A stretch of DNA of 64,000 nt from Vitis vinifera (lineage: Eukaryota > Streptophyta > Magnoliopsida > Vitales > Vitaceae), in the NCBI RefSeq assembly GCF_030704535.1, contig NC_081818.1:2493001-2557000 (forward strand), given 5' to 3'. The notes under the pieces were generated by a model. It saw only the letters and a list, made by a program, of their open reading frames with translations. It had not been told where the DNA came from and did no database searches. Positions 1-9,811 of the stretch are shown one piece after another; position 1 is the first letter of the stretch; each line of letters starts with the position of its first letter. The position numbers and the translations under genes are program-made.

Positions 1-1534
1 TTATCATGAAGTCATTGCTAGTAGAAAGTCTACACAGTGGATTATTGCTATAAATGAGAGATTGAATCTCTTCAAAAGAACAATACTTGGCAACTAGTTG
101 AGAAGCCTAAAAGGAAAAAAAAAAATTGTTGGTTACAAATGGATCTTCAAAAGAAAGGAAGGAATTTCAAAAGTAAGGATGCTAGGTTTAAAGCATGCTT
201 AGTGGCAACGGGTTACACACAAAAGGAAGGGGTGGACTTCAATGAAGTGTTTTCTCCAATTATAAAGCATAGCTCAATTAGAGTGTTACTTGTTATGATT
301 GCTTTATTTAGAGTTAGAGCAACTTGATGTCAAAACTAATTTTTTACATGGTTAGTTGGAAAAATAGATTTTATGCATCAACCTAAGGGATTTATTATTT
401 CGGAAAAGAAAGACCATGTTCATTTGTTGAAGAAATCTCTTTATGGTTTGAAGCAATTTCTTAGACAACGGTATAAAAGGTTTGATACTTTTATTATTGG
501 TAATGGCTACCATAGGAGTGAGTATGATAATTATGTTTATCACAAGCAATTGTTTGATTGTTCTTTCATTTATTTATTTATTGTTATATGTTGATGACAT
601 GTTAATTGCCTACAAGAATATGTTTGAGATCAACAACTTGAAAACTCAACTTCAAGGAGAGTTTGAAATGAAGATCTTGGAGTTGTGAATAAAATATTAA
701 GTATGGAGATTCACAGAGACTGAGAAGCAAGGAAATTGTACTTATAATAAATAAAAAAAATACATTGAGAAAGTGTTGGAAAGCTTTGGAATGCAAGGGT
801 CAAAACCAATTAGTACTCCATTAGCAACTCACTTCAAACTTTCAAGTGCTCTATCACCATAGATCGAAGAAGAAATGGAGCACATGTCACATGTTCCTTA
901 TGCTAGTGCAGTTAGGAGCATTATGTATGTCATGGTTTGCACTAGGCCAAACATTTCACATGCAGTTAGTGTGGTAAGTAGATATATGGATCGCCCTAGA
1001 AAGATCCATTGGAAAGCAGTGAATGGATACTTTGATACTTGAGAGGAACATCACATGTTGGCTTAGTATATGATAAAAGTAGTGATATGTTTGAGGAAAT
1101 TATTGATTTTGTTGATTATGATTAGTCTAGAGATTTAGATAGAAGAAGAGCTCTAACAAAGTATGTATTCACTTTATGTGGTAGTGTTATTAGTTGAAAA
1201 GAAACTTTGCAATTTATAGTTGCTTTGTCAACCACTAAAGTAGAATACATGACGGCTGTAGAAGCAATGAAAGAAGTTATTTGCATTAAGGGTTTGGTTG
1301 GCAATTTAAGCTCACAACAAGAGTTGACTGTTATGTATTGTGATAGCCAAAGTGTCATACATTTGACTAAAAATCAAATGTTCCATGAGAGAGGCAAATA
1401 TATTAATGTTAATGTATTTTATTATGGATGTGATTACACAGGGTGCTGTCCTTATAGTGGACAATCTTGTAGATTTGATGATTAAGTCTGTTTCTACAGT
1501 TAAGTTCAGGTATTGTTTGAACTTAATTGGTGTT

Positions 1535-1565
<31 letters not shown>

Positions 1566-1650
1566 AAGACCCCTTTGGGGTATGGGAGTGAAGTAACATG
1601 GAAGACTTTCGAGTCTGTTTGAATCTTGGGAATTTGAGCCAAGGTGGATA
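1..1650 (+). mobile_element. Degenerate Ty1/copia internal fragment (left duplicate), RT and RNase H
   Basis: Broken reading frames on the plus strand give recognisable copia pol pieces. GYTQKEGVDFNEVFSPI lies near 210-260, QPKGFIIS near 376, SLYGLKQ near 440, the RT active-site box YVDDMLIA near 585-615, and the RNase H block YCDSQSVIHL near 1337-1366. Stops and frameshifts separate these pieces, so the fragment is not functional. The order RT then RNase H, followed by an LTR-like segment, is that of copia elements. The fragment is already in progress at base 1, so its 5' part lies outside the window. A paralogous copy lies at about 10,220-11,870. Confidence 0.9.
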
Positions 1651-1924
1651 TTATTGAAAAGCTAGTGTCTCATATTCTATTTTTTAGTCAATTGGAAAGT
1701 TATAGATAGTTTCCTAATATAAAATATTTTTGCAAGTGGGTTTCCTATCATTATAGAGAAAATATTCTTTTAGGAAAAGACTTCTTTGATAATTATACAT
1801 TTAGTTTCTTATATGAAATCTTTTTATGTAAAAATATATATAGGAATAGATTTTGACCAAAATAATGGAAGTCTCTTTTTGGGTGTAATTGAGACTTTGG
1901 GATTTGAAAGCCCTAAAGTTGTAG

Positions 1925-2143
1925 GTGGTGTTTGTTTTTTGGCTGAATAGAAAAAGCCAAAAAATTTAACTTTTTCTATTCAGCTAAAAGTAACTTGTTG
2001 ACATCATCCAACATAGTTAAAATGAACTTGTTATTAATAGGTTCAGTTTAGTTATGTTGGATGATGTCAACATGTTACTTTTAGCTGAATAGAATAAACC
2101 AAATATTTTGACTTTTTCTATTCAGCCAAAAAACAAACACCAC
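1925..2143. mobile_element. 219-bp foldback MITE
   Basis: The element starts GTGGTGTTTGTTTTTTGGC and ends with the exact inverse. Most of its length is a near-perfect palindrome with arms of about 100 bp around a centre near 2030. Short flanking repeats TGTAG (1920-1924) and TGTAA (2144-2148) look like a target duplication. The right duplicate has an uninterrupted TTGTAATC at this point (near 12,165), which is the empty site. No coding capacity. The family is uncertain; the termini resemble hAT-like MITEs. Confidence 0.85.
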
Positions 2144-2220
2144 TGTAATGTCCTTCAATAATAGTGGAAATTCTTTTTTGTCTTCACATGTGGATGTAGG
2201 CTTGAGGCCGAACCATATAA

Positions 2221-2283
2221 ATCGTTATGTACTTTGTGGTTTTTTTTTTGTTTTTTTTTTCTTCTTCTTTTCTTCCTACGACG

Positions 2284-2367
<84 letters not shown>

Positions 2368-2945
2368 GTCATGTGATTTGCACGGTGGAAAGAGTATATT
2401 TCATATTATAGACAAGAAGCAAAGCTTCCTCAATTGTTCTTTTCCTTTTAGAATATGGAAGGGGTTTCCTTGTGCTCAAGAAATGCATAGATTCAATTGA
2501 ATAAATTAAGGAATATGGTTATTCTTTTTCTTTTTCTAAATCATAGATGGAACTGATGTGGAACACATTGGTTCCCCTTTTCTTGGACAAAGATATGTCC
2601 AAAATATGGGAAAAGGACATTTTAAATTTTAAATCGTTATGTACTTTGTGGTTTTTTTTTTTTAATAGTCATGTGATTTGCACGGAGGAAAGAGTATATT
2701 TCAAATTATAGACAAGAAGCAAAGCTTCCTCAATTGTTCTTTTCCTTTTAGAATATGGAAGGGGTTTCCTTGTGCTCAAGAAATGCATAGATTCAATTGA
2801 ATAAATTGAGGAATATGGTTATTCTTTTTCTTTTTCTAAATCATAGATGAGCCAAGATGGAACTTATGTGGAACACATTGGTTCCCCTTTTCTTGGACAA
2901 AGATACGTCCAAAATATGGGAAAAGGACATTTTAAATTTTAAAAT
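2221..2945. repeat. Direct tandem duplication, period about 410 bp
   Basis: A block beginning ATCGTTATGTACTTTGTGG occurs at 2221 and again at 2633. Both are followed by the same sequence (CACGGTGGAAAGAGTATA or close variant, AATATGGAAGGGG, TGGTTCCCCTTTTC). The two units differ mainly by the microsatellite in the first and small indels. The right duplicate amplified a shorter part of this block instead (see 12,400-12,775). Confidence 0.85.
2277..2366. repeat. Compound trinucleotide microsatellite (ACG/ACT)n(ATT)n
   Basis: About 14 ACT-type triplets are followed by about 14 ATT triplets, after a T-rich and TTC-rich stretch. Antisense frames through it give only poly-Ile/poly-Val and are not genes. 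Confidence 0.95.
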
Positions 2946-3589
2946 TATTTTAAATTTTAAATTTTCTTTATTATATGTTTAAAAGTTTTTTAACTAGATT
3001 CAAATTGTAACTTCCAATTTAATCTAAAGAACATTTGAAGATTAAAAATTATAATAATGAGATTCTCAATCCTTCAAAATGAAATTAATTAAATCCAGAT
3101 CCTTTGTAAGCTATACCTCAATTAAATCAATCTTTCAAAAATTATAAATATTAAATGATAATATTCATATTTAATCAATTTATCTTTTTGTATAAATTCC
3201 TAAATTTATATAACATAATTTGAACTTAATTTCATTTCGGTTCAATTTTGTTTCATGTTTCATAATTTTATAAGGTTCCATTTACCTTTTTGGATAAATT
3301 CCTAAATTAATTTGTTATAATATTAAATTAAATATCTTTCAAAAAAAATTATTATAATCATTTGACATAATACAGTTTTCACCAAGTTTTAATTATTGAC
3401 TTTCAACTTTCCATAAATTTCGCCTAATTAAATAAATTTTCACACGGGAATGTTCACTAACATCACTGATTCATTTATTTAGACGATTCATTTTGGGTGA
3501 TGTTGAGGATACCCATTGGCAGTAGACTAATATTTTCTCGACCTATTAACATACCAACAGTGATTAGGCTGAGGTGGTGATCCAATTCC
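2946..3589. other. AT-rich 5' flank of the left DUF247 gene
   Basis: This stretch is AT-rich and has no credible coding region. The last 140 bases, from about 3450, are strongly conserved with 13,580-13,718. Shared blocks include TTCACT(A/G)ACATCACTGATTCA, GGCAGTAGACTAA and ACAGTGATTAG, so the proximal promoter or leader was duplicated with the gene. I could not assign a definite TATA box. Confidence 0.5.
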
Positions 3590-5026
3590 ATGGAAGAGCA
3601 GCAAGAAAGGAGGAACGTTGAAGAGAAAGAAGGCGACCAACCAAGCAGGAACAGTGGCCAAACTGGCCCTGAGCCTAAAGAGCATCGTACTAGCATTGTT
3701 GAAATGAGTGACAAGGTGATGAAAAATTGGATTCAGTCCCTTCAAAAAGCAAAAGAAAGGACTCAATCTCAAACTCAATGGCCAAGGATACCAAGGGTTC
3801 CTCAGATACTGAGGTGGACCCAGGATTTCAACAAATTCTACGAACCGAGGGTAATTTCATTCGGCCCTTACCACCACAGCAAGCCCGACCTTCACCCTGA
3901 GGAAATGATCAAGCCTCTATATGCCGAACAATTCCTGGCTGATAGTAACCAGGACATCAAAGATTTGTACACAAAAATTGGAAGTAATATCAAGGCAGTG
4001 AGGGACTGCTATGATTCGAATAGTACAAAGGAGTATGATGATGAGGCACTCGCCTGGATGATGCTTCTGGATGGGTGTTCTTTACTACAAATCATCCGCG
4101 AGACAGATACGAGTAACGTTCTTGCATATCACCAAAGATGTCTTGTGAAGCTGGACTTGTTCTTGCTGGAGAACCAACTTCCCTTTGGAGTCCTCAAGTT
4201 GATTTTTGAGGGGGCAAAATTCAATGATGGTCCATCAATGGAAGAGAAGATAAAAAAATTCGTCACTGACACCGGAAGGCCCACAGGAATACAGCTGGAA
4301 GAGGAGAACGAAGAGCCCTCTCATCTCCTCGACCTTTTTCGAAGTGCTCTCCTAGGCAGGTTTAAAATGATTAGGAGTCGTCAGCCCGAACAAGAGCAGC
4401 AACCTGAGAAAAAGGGAAAGTCGTCGTCGCGTCAAGGAGAAGATAGGGGGTCCTGTTGCCCATGGAAGAAAGGCATTTGGAAGTCTTTTCGAAACATCAA
4501 GGAGCTTAAAGCTGCCGGGATCCATCTCCAACTGAATCGAACGAGTTCCTTGAGAGACATTTCTTTCAATTCCCACTTCTTCTATGGCTGCCTGAAACTT
4601 CCTCCAATAATCATTGATGGCTTCACGAAGCCCAAGTTCTTGAACCTTGTAGCCTACGAAATGTGTCCAGAAGCCCCAAATGACTATGCGGTCACTTCTT
4701 ATATATCCTTCCTTTACGAGCTCATTGATCATGCAGACGATGTCAAGGAGCTGAGATCTAATCACATTCTCTACAACTGTCTTGGCAGCGATGAAGAGGT
4801 GGCCAAAATTTTCAACGAGATCACCAATGACTTTGTAAATCCCGATGCTTATGGAGATGTGAAAGCTCGCATTCAGGAACACTACGACAAGAGAGTGAAT
4901 ACTTGGATGGCTCAAGCCCTTCACGACCATTTCAGTACTCCATGGACTATCATGGCTTTCATTGGTGCTGTTTTGGTACTATTTCTTACTGCGGTTCAGA
5001 CCTACTGCGCTCTTCCCGGTAATTAA
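3590..5026 (+). CDS. DUF247 (UPF0481, At3g47200-like) protein, left copy
   Basis: This single-exon gene encodes 478 residues, normal for the plant DUF247 family. Family landmarks in order are IPRVP (67-71), YEPRVISFGPYHH (84-96), ALAWMMLLDGC (about 154-164), DLFLLENQLPFGVL (about 189-202), SLRDISF (about 321-327), and a C-terminal block before a hydrophobic segment at about 452-472. Proteins of this family usually have one C-terminal membrane segment and a short tail, as here (tail ends CALPGN). A charged Lys/Glu/Gln-rich linker lies at about 256-297. The biochemical function of the family is unknown; in grasses, DUF247 genes at the S and Z loci are linked to self-incompatibility. The ATG at 3590 is in frame with, and aligned to, the start of the right copy. 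The gene looks intact. Confidence 0.93.
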   Translation: MEEQQERRNVEEKEGDQPSRNSGQTGPEPKEHRTSIVEMSDKVMKNWIQSLQKAKERTQSQTQWPRIPRVPQILRWTQDFNKFYEPRVISFGPYHHSKPDLHPEEMIKPLYAEQFLADSNQDIKDLYTKIGSNIKAVRDCYDSNSTKEYDDEALAWMMLLDGCSLLQIIRETDTSNVLAYHQRCLVKLDLFLLENQLPFGVLKLIFEGAKFNDGPSMEEKIKKFVTDTGRPTGIQLEEENEEPSHLLDLFRSALLGRFKMIRSRQPEQEQQPEKKGKSSSRQGEDRGSCCPWKKGIWKSFRNIKELKAAGIHLQLNRTSSLRDISFNSHFFYGCLKLPPIIIDGFTKPKFLNLVAYEMCPEAPNDYAVTSYISFLYELIDHADDVKELRSNHILYNCLGSDEEVAKIFNEITNDFVNPDAYGDVKARIQEHYDKRVNTWMAQALHDHFSTPWTIMAFIGAVLVLFLTAVQTYCALPGN

Positions 5027-5450
5027 TATACATATACTGGGCTAATTATGACTGTGATGTGTTTTTTCTGGTTCGGTGTGTATGATTAGATAAATAAGGA
5101 TGTATAGATTGTTAAAGTTGTATCACTGGATTTCATGCATGCAATATTATCAGTCTTTTCTTCCCCATGAGTTTGCTATCATCTATAACATCTGTTTGAA
5201 CTCACCATTTCCAGCTACCTTCTTTGTATTCTATTTCACATCCCAGGATCATACATAACACACTATCCACAGAGAAAATTTTCAGTTAACAGTATGTAAT
5301 TCCATGGATGGGATGGGATGGGATTGAATATTGCACACAATTTTTTTTCCAATGAGAAAATTGTGGATATATAAAATCATAATTTTGATCATATATTTAT
5401 AAATTGAGGGAACAATCTTAAATATGCATTTTTTTTGCCAAAATACATCA
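5027..5450. other. 3' flank of left DUF247 gene, duplicated sequence
   Basis: This flank is homologous to 15,213-15,538 and continues at 17,442-17,570, where the right copy has been split by an insertion. Homology is lost shortly after 5450, so this is close to the right end of the duplicated unit. Confidence 0.75.
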
Positions 5451-6814
5451 CTCAACTTGTTTGAAAAAACAAACACACGCACAGATGGAGTTAGAAATGA
5501 AAGTGGAGAAAAGTACTCGACAGTTTTGCATACGGCTCGATAATGGCACTAAAATACATCTTGTAGCACTTAGTTATCGAAGCCTGTTTTTCATCCTCCT
5601 TACTTCCTGTTTAGACATGGAGAGATGAAACAAACTTGAGATATTCAATGATTCAACAAAGCATTAATCAAATACTAAACTGTTTGCTTTGATGGAGGAG
5701 TTAGTTTCATGAGGGATGCACCCATCTTACTCGGAGCTTGTGCCTATGTGCCTACGATTGGTAAAAGCCAGACACCATAAACATGAGAGTTTTTGAATTT
5801 TTATGGAAAAATCAAGCTTTCATACACCAATAAAATTTTTTTGAGGGTTTTAAGAACTCCATAAGAAGAGTTCCACAATTTCCAACATGCACTTGAATAA
5901 TATTCATATGAAGAGTTCCACAATTTCCCTTTTTGATGTGACGAAACACTTAAAAAGGTATGTCTTTTTAATTAAAAAAAAAAAAAAAAACGAAGAACCA
6001 CAACTCCTACATGTCACTTCACTTTTAATATCCTTTTTTTATCTTTTAATATTATTTTCTCTTTTAAAAAAAAAATTACTCCATGCCCATTTTGATATAT
6101 TAAGACCGCCATAGTTTTCCTTCTAAAACTTTTTTAATTTCAAATTTTTAATGTGTTGTCTTTTCATATTTATTTGTTTGAATCATTTTATTGAACATAT
6201 TAAATACAAAATGATAACATATAAAAGATAATTATTGAGAACAAATAAAATATAACCTAAAATACAATAAACAAACAATTGAAGTTTCTTAGTCTTTTAA
6301 ATATCCAATTTATAATTTTTAAAAATAAAAGAGTATATAAATACTCTTGAGAAAAAAAATTTAATAAAAAACAAGTACTTTTATTGTTATTTATGATTAA
6401 AAAATAATATTTTATTTTCCTCCATTTTTTGTACAATCTATTAAATTATATTTGTTGTTGTCAAATTTCTTTCTATTATTATTATTTTAAATTTCACAAG
6501 TCAAACATATTTTTCATAATCTCATAGTGATATTTAAAATACATGTTAGATGTAACTTCTAAGTTTTTTATGTTCGATATATGGTTATGAAATTTTTTAT
6601 GTTGCATAATATATTTTTATTTAATATAATTGATATTTATAATAAATTTAGAAGTAATATATTAATAACATCCATCATACACCTTCATAAAATAAAATAT
6701 TTAAAGAATATTAAATTTTAGATGATTCTATCACTAAATCCAATTCAATAAGAAAAATGTGTAAATTCTTCATCAAAATAGGTATATTCTTTACAAAAAT
6801 ACGTATATTTTTTT
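5451..6814. other. AT-rich intergenic stretch
   Basis: No gene, RNA or mobile element recognised. GAAGAGTTCCACAATTTCC occurs near 5867 and 5910, a short direct repeat. A-rich and T-rich tracts are common. Confidence 0.6.
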
Positions 6815-7487
6815 AGGGAGAACTGGGACACTCACACTTATTATGTCCTAAATAGTCATTTAGGACCTCAAGGAGTGATTTATGACCTTACCCCAATTCC
6901 AGAAATCAAATTTCGAACCTCACATACATCCAAAAGAAGACTACATACATTTTTTTTAGGGTGAACTGGTACCCCAACCACCCTTAATACATCCTAAATA
7001 GTCACTTGGGGGACCTTGGGAAGCGATTTGATTCCCCCACCTCAAAATTAAATTTGGAACTCCACTTATATCTTTTAAAAAAATACATACATTATTAAGA
7101 AAAATATGTACATTTTTTTAAGGATGAACCAAGATCTCAATCACACTTATTATGTCCTAAATAGTAATTTAGGGAACCTCGGGGAGTCATTTGTGACCTT
7201 TCCTCACCCTAAAATCAAATTTGGAACCTTACATATATTCTTCACAAAAATACATACATTTTTTTTAAAGAGAAACCCAATTACCCTTATTATGACCTAT
7301 ATATTCCTTTAGGGACAATTAGGAAGTGATTGGAGGTGTTCCTCCACCCCAAAAAGAATATTGCAACTCCACGTACATCCTTAAGAAAAATAAATGCATC
7401 TATTTCTAAGGGAGCTGGGACCCTTAATTATATCTCTTATCAAGGTCTATATATTCCTTTGGACACCCTCGAGAACTTATTGGAGGC
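6815..7487. repeat. Minisatellite-like array, left segment (unit about 145 bp)
   Basis: Four to five diverged units carry the landmark CCTAAATAGT or TCTATATATTCCTTT (near 6847, 6991, 7156, 7297, 7445). The landmark is followed by GGGACC, GAAGTGATTGGAGG and TTTGGAACC-like blocks. Spacing is about 144-165 bp. The array is cut at 7487 by an inserted element and resumes at 8234. Confidence 0.8.
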
Positions 7488-8233
7488 AAGGATGAAAATA
7501 TCGGTTTTTACAGATATATCGATAACTTCATTTTATGGATATATCAGGATACATTGGAAAATGTAGGTGGATATTTTGATACAAAATATTGATGAGACAA
7601 AAATTGATCAAACTCATAAAAATGTTAATAAAAATTCTAAAAAAAATTATATAAGAAATAATAATGAACATTTGTTGGTGTTTTGTTAAAGAAATTGATA
7701 TATGCATGACATAATTTATCGCATCCAATAATATATTCAAAATTTAAAATATATTTTATAGAGATTTATCTAATTTGGATATATTAAAAAAAACATAAAA
7801 AAATGATATATGTATAAGTATTTTTAATTTTAAAATGTTGACAATTAAAATTAATTTACTTATTGTAATTGATATTTTAATTAATTTATAATATATAAAA
7901 AAATATATGTTAATTTATGTATATAGCATTTATTTATATATATATATAGATAATATTTATAATATAAATAAATAAGTGATATTTACTTTATGAATACATA
8001 ATGCTTGTTTATAACTTAAATATATACAAATGCATGTCAAATATATCATAAATAGCAATGTTGGTCTGGTGGCATGGTTAGCCCATTTTGAACCATGGGT
8101 TCAATCCCATGCCTTTACACCAACCAATTATTTTCCCACATCAATCAGGATCAAAATCCAAAACCAATATTTAAACCAAATTGGGCTGCTAGCTAGGTCA
8201 ATATCGCCAAATAGTACGATATTTTAAATCTTA
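7488..8233. mobile_element. Mutator-like non-autonomous element (746 bp)
   Basis: The element interrupts the tandem array. It is flanked by ATTGGAGGC (7479-7487) and ATTGGAAGT (8234-8242), a 9-bp duplication with 7/9 match, the size typical of Mutator-like elements. The ends are imperfect inverted repeats: AAGGATGAAAATATCGG on the left, and the complement of the right end reads TAAGATTTAAAATATCG. The body is AT-rich and contains a tRNA-like segment at 8060-8126. No transposase is encoded. One caution: the flanking repeat also occurs in other array units, so the duplication is less decisive than it would be in unique DNA. Confidence 0.65.
8060..8126 (+). repeat. tRNA-like segment (possible SINE head or captured tRNA relic)
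   Basis: The 5' GTTGGT pairs with ACCAAC near the 3' end (8119-8124), like an acceptor stem. GTGGCATGGTTAGCCC resembles a D-arm/A-box. ATGGG-TTCAAT-CCCAT forms a T-arm-like hairpin containing the B-box core GGTTCAATCCC. The T loop is one base short and no convincing anticodon arm is visible, so this is a relic and not a functional tRNA gene. Confidence 0.5.
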
Positions 8234-9811
8234 ATTGGAAGTCCTCCCCTTCTCAAAATGAACTTTGAAATTCTAAGTACATCCTTAAGAAAAATAAGTA
8301 CATTTGTTTCTAGAGGTACTAGACCCCTATCTCCTTTATCATGGTTTATGTATTCATTTGGGGACCCTTAGAAAGCAATTGAAGGTCCTCCCCATCCCCA
8401 AAATGGACTTTGGAACCCCAAGTATATCTTTAAGGAAAATAATTACATCTTTAAGAAAAAAAAAATAAGTACATTTGTTCCTAGGGGAACTGAGACACCT
8501 ATCTCCCTAATCATGGTCTATATATTCGTTTGGGGACCCTTAGGAAGTGATTAGAGGTTTTTCCCATCTCTAAAATGGACTTTGGAATCTCAAGTACATT
8601 TTTGAGAAAAATAATTAATTACATCTATTTTTAAAGGAATCGAGACCCCTGTCTCCATTATCATGGTCTATATATTCCTTTGGGGGCCCTTGGGAAGTAT
8701 TAGAGGTCCTTACCATCCCCGAAATGGAATTTGGAACCCTAAGTACATCTTTAAGAAAAATAAGTACATCTATTCCTAGAGGAATTGAGACATCTATCTC
8801 CCTTATCATGGTCTATATATTCCTTTAGGGACCCCTCATGAATTGATTTGAGGTCCTCCCTATCTCTAAAATGGACTTTACAACTTCAAGTACATCCTTA
8901 AAAAAAATCAGTACACATGTTCCTACGGGAACCAAGACCCTTATCTCCCTTATCATGGCCTATATATTCCTTTGGAGACCCTTCCCATCCTTAAAATGGA
9001 ATTTGGAACTCTAAGTGCATCCTTAAGAAAAATAAATACATTGTTAAGAAAAATAAGTACATCCATTTCTAAGAGAACCGAGACACCTATCTCCATTTTC
9101 ATGGTCTATATATTCCTTTAGGGAGCCCTCAGGAATTGATTTAAGGTTCTCTCTATCATTGAAATGGACTTTGGAACCTCAAGTACATCCTTAAGAAAAA
9201 TAAGTACATCTATTTTTAGGGGAACCGGAACTCCTGTCTCTCTTATCATGGTCCATATATTCCTTTGGGAACCCTTTAAAAGTGATTGGAGGTTCTCCCC
9301 TTCCTCGAAATGGAATTTGGAATGTTAAGTACATCCTTAGAATAAATAAGTACATCTTTAAGAAAATTAAGTACATCTATTCCTAGGAGAACTAGGACCC
9401 CTATCTCCCTTATCATGGTCTATATATTCCTTTGGGGATCCTCTAGAAATGATCGAAGGTTCTCCCTATCCTTAAAATAGAATTTGGAACCCCAAGTACA
9501 TCCTTAAGAAAAGTAAGTACATCTATTCCTAGGAAAATCATGACCCATATCTCCTTTATCATGGTCTATAGATTTATTTAGGGACCCCTGGGAACTAATT
9601 GGAGGTCCTCCCCATCCTCAAAGACTTTAGAACCCTAAGTGCATCCTTAAAAAAAAATAAGTACATTTGTTACTAAGAGAACCGAGATTCTCATAATCTC
9701 CCTAATCATGGTTCATATATTCCTTTAGCGACCCTCTAAGAGTGATTTCAAACCCTCCCTTACCCTGAAATAGACTTTGGAACCCCAAGTACATTCATAA
9801 GGGTAAGGAAG
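8234..9811. repeat. Minisatellite-like array, right segment (unit about 145-149 bp, about 10 units)
   Basis: The landmark CATGGTCTATATATTCCTTT recurs near 8340, 8512, 8661, 8807, 8955, 9099, 9247, 9414, 9561 and 9706. Most steps are 144-149 bp; two longer steps (about 167-172) carry an extra AAGTACATC(T/C)TTAAGAAAAATA piece. Each unit also has AAAATGGA(C/A)TTTGGAAC and AAGTACATCCTTAAGAAAAA. Units are diverged, indicating an old array. Reading frames within it are accidental. Confidence 0.9.

Larger units (their letters stand above)
1651..2390 (+). mobile_element. Probable 3' LTR of the left copia fragment, interrupted by a MITE and a microsatellite
   Basis: The segment follows a purine-rich stretch (GAGCCAAGGTGGA) after the RNase H domain. 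In the right duplicate this stretch precedes TGTTGGAAAG, a typical copia LTR start; here it reads TTATTGAAAAG. The body aligns with 11,871-12,325. The 3' limit is uncertain because trinucleotide repeats replace the end of the LTR. Confidence 0.65.

Noticed and set aside
2184-2372. Minus-strand open frame rich in Ile and Val
   Set aside because: It is the translation of the ACT/ATT microsatellite, not a gene.
4352-4930. 192-codon antisense frame as a protein gene
   Set aside because: It lies fully inside the DUF247 coding region on the other strand; composition explains it. Kept only as a low-interest observation.
8060-8126. Functional tRNA gene
   Set aside because: The T loop is one base short, no proper anticodon arm is visible, and it lies inside a transposable element.
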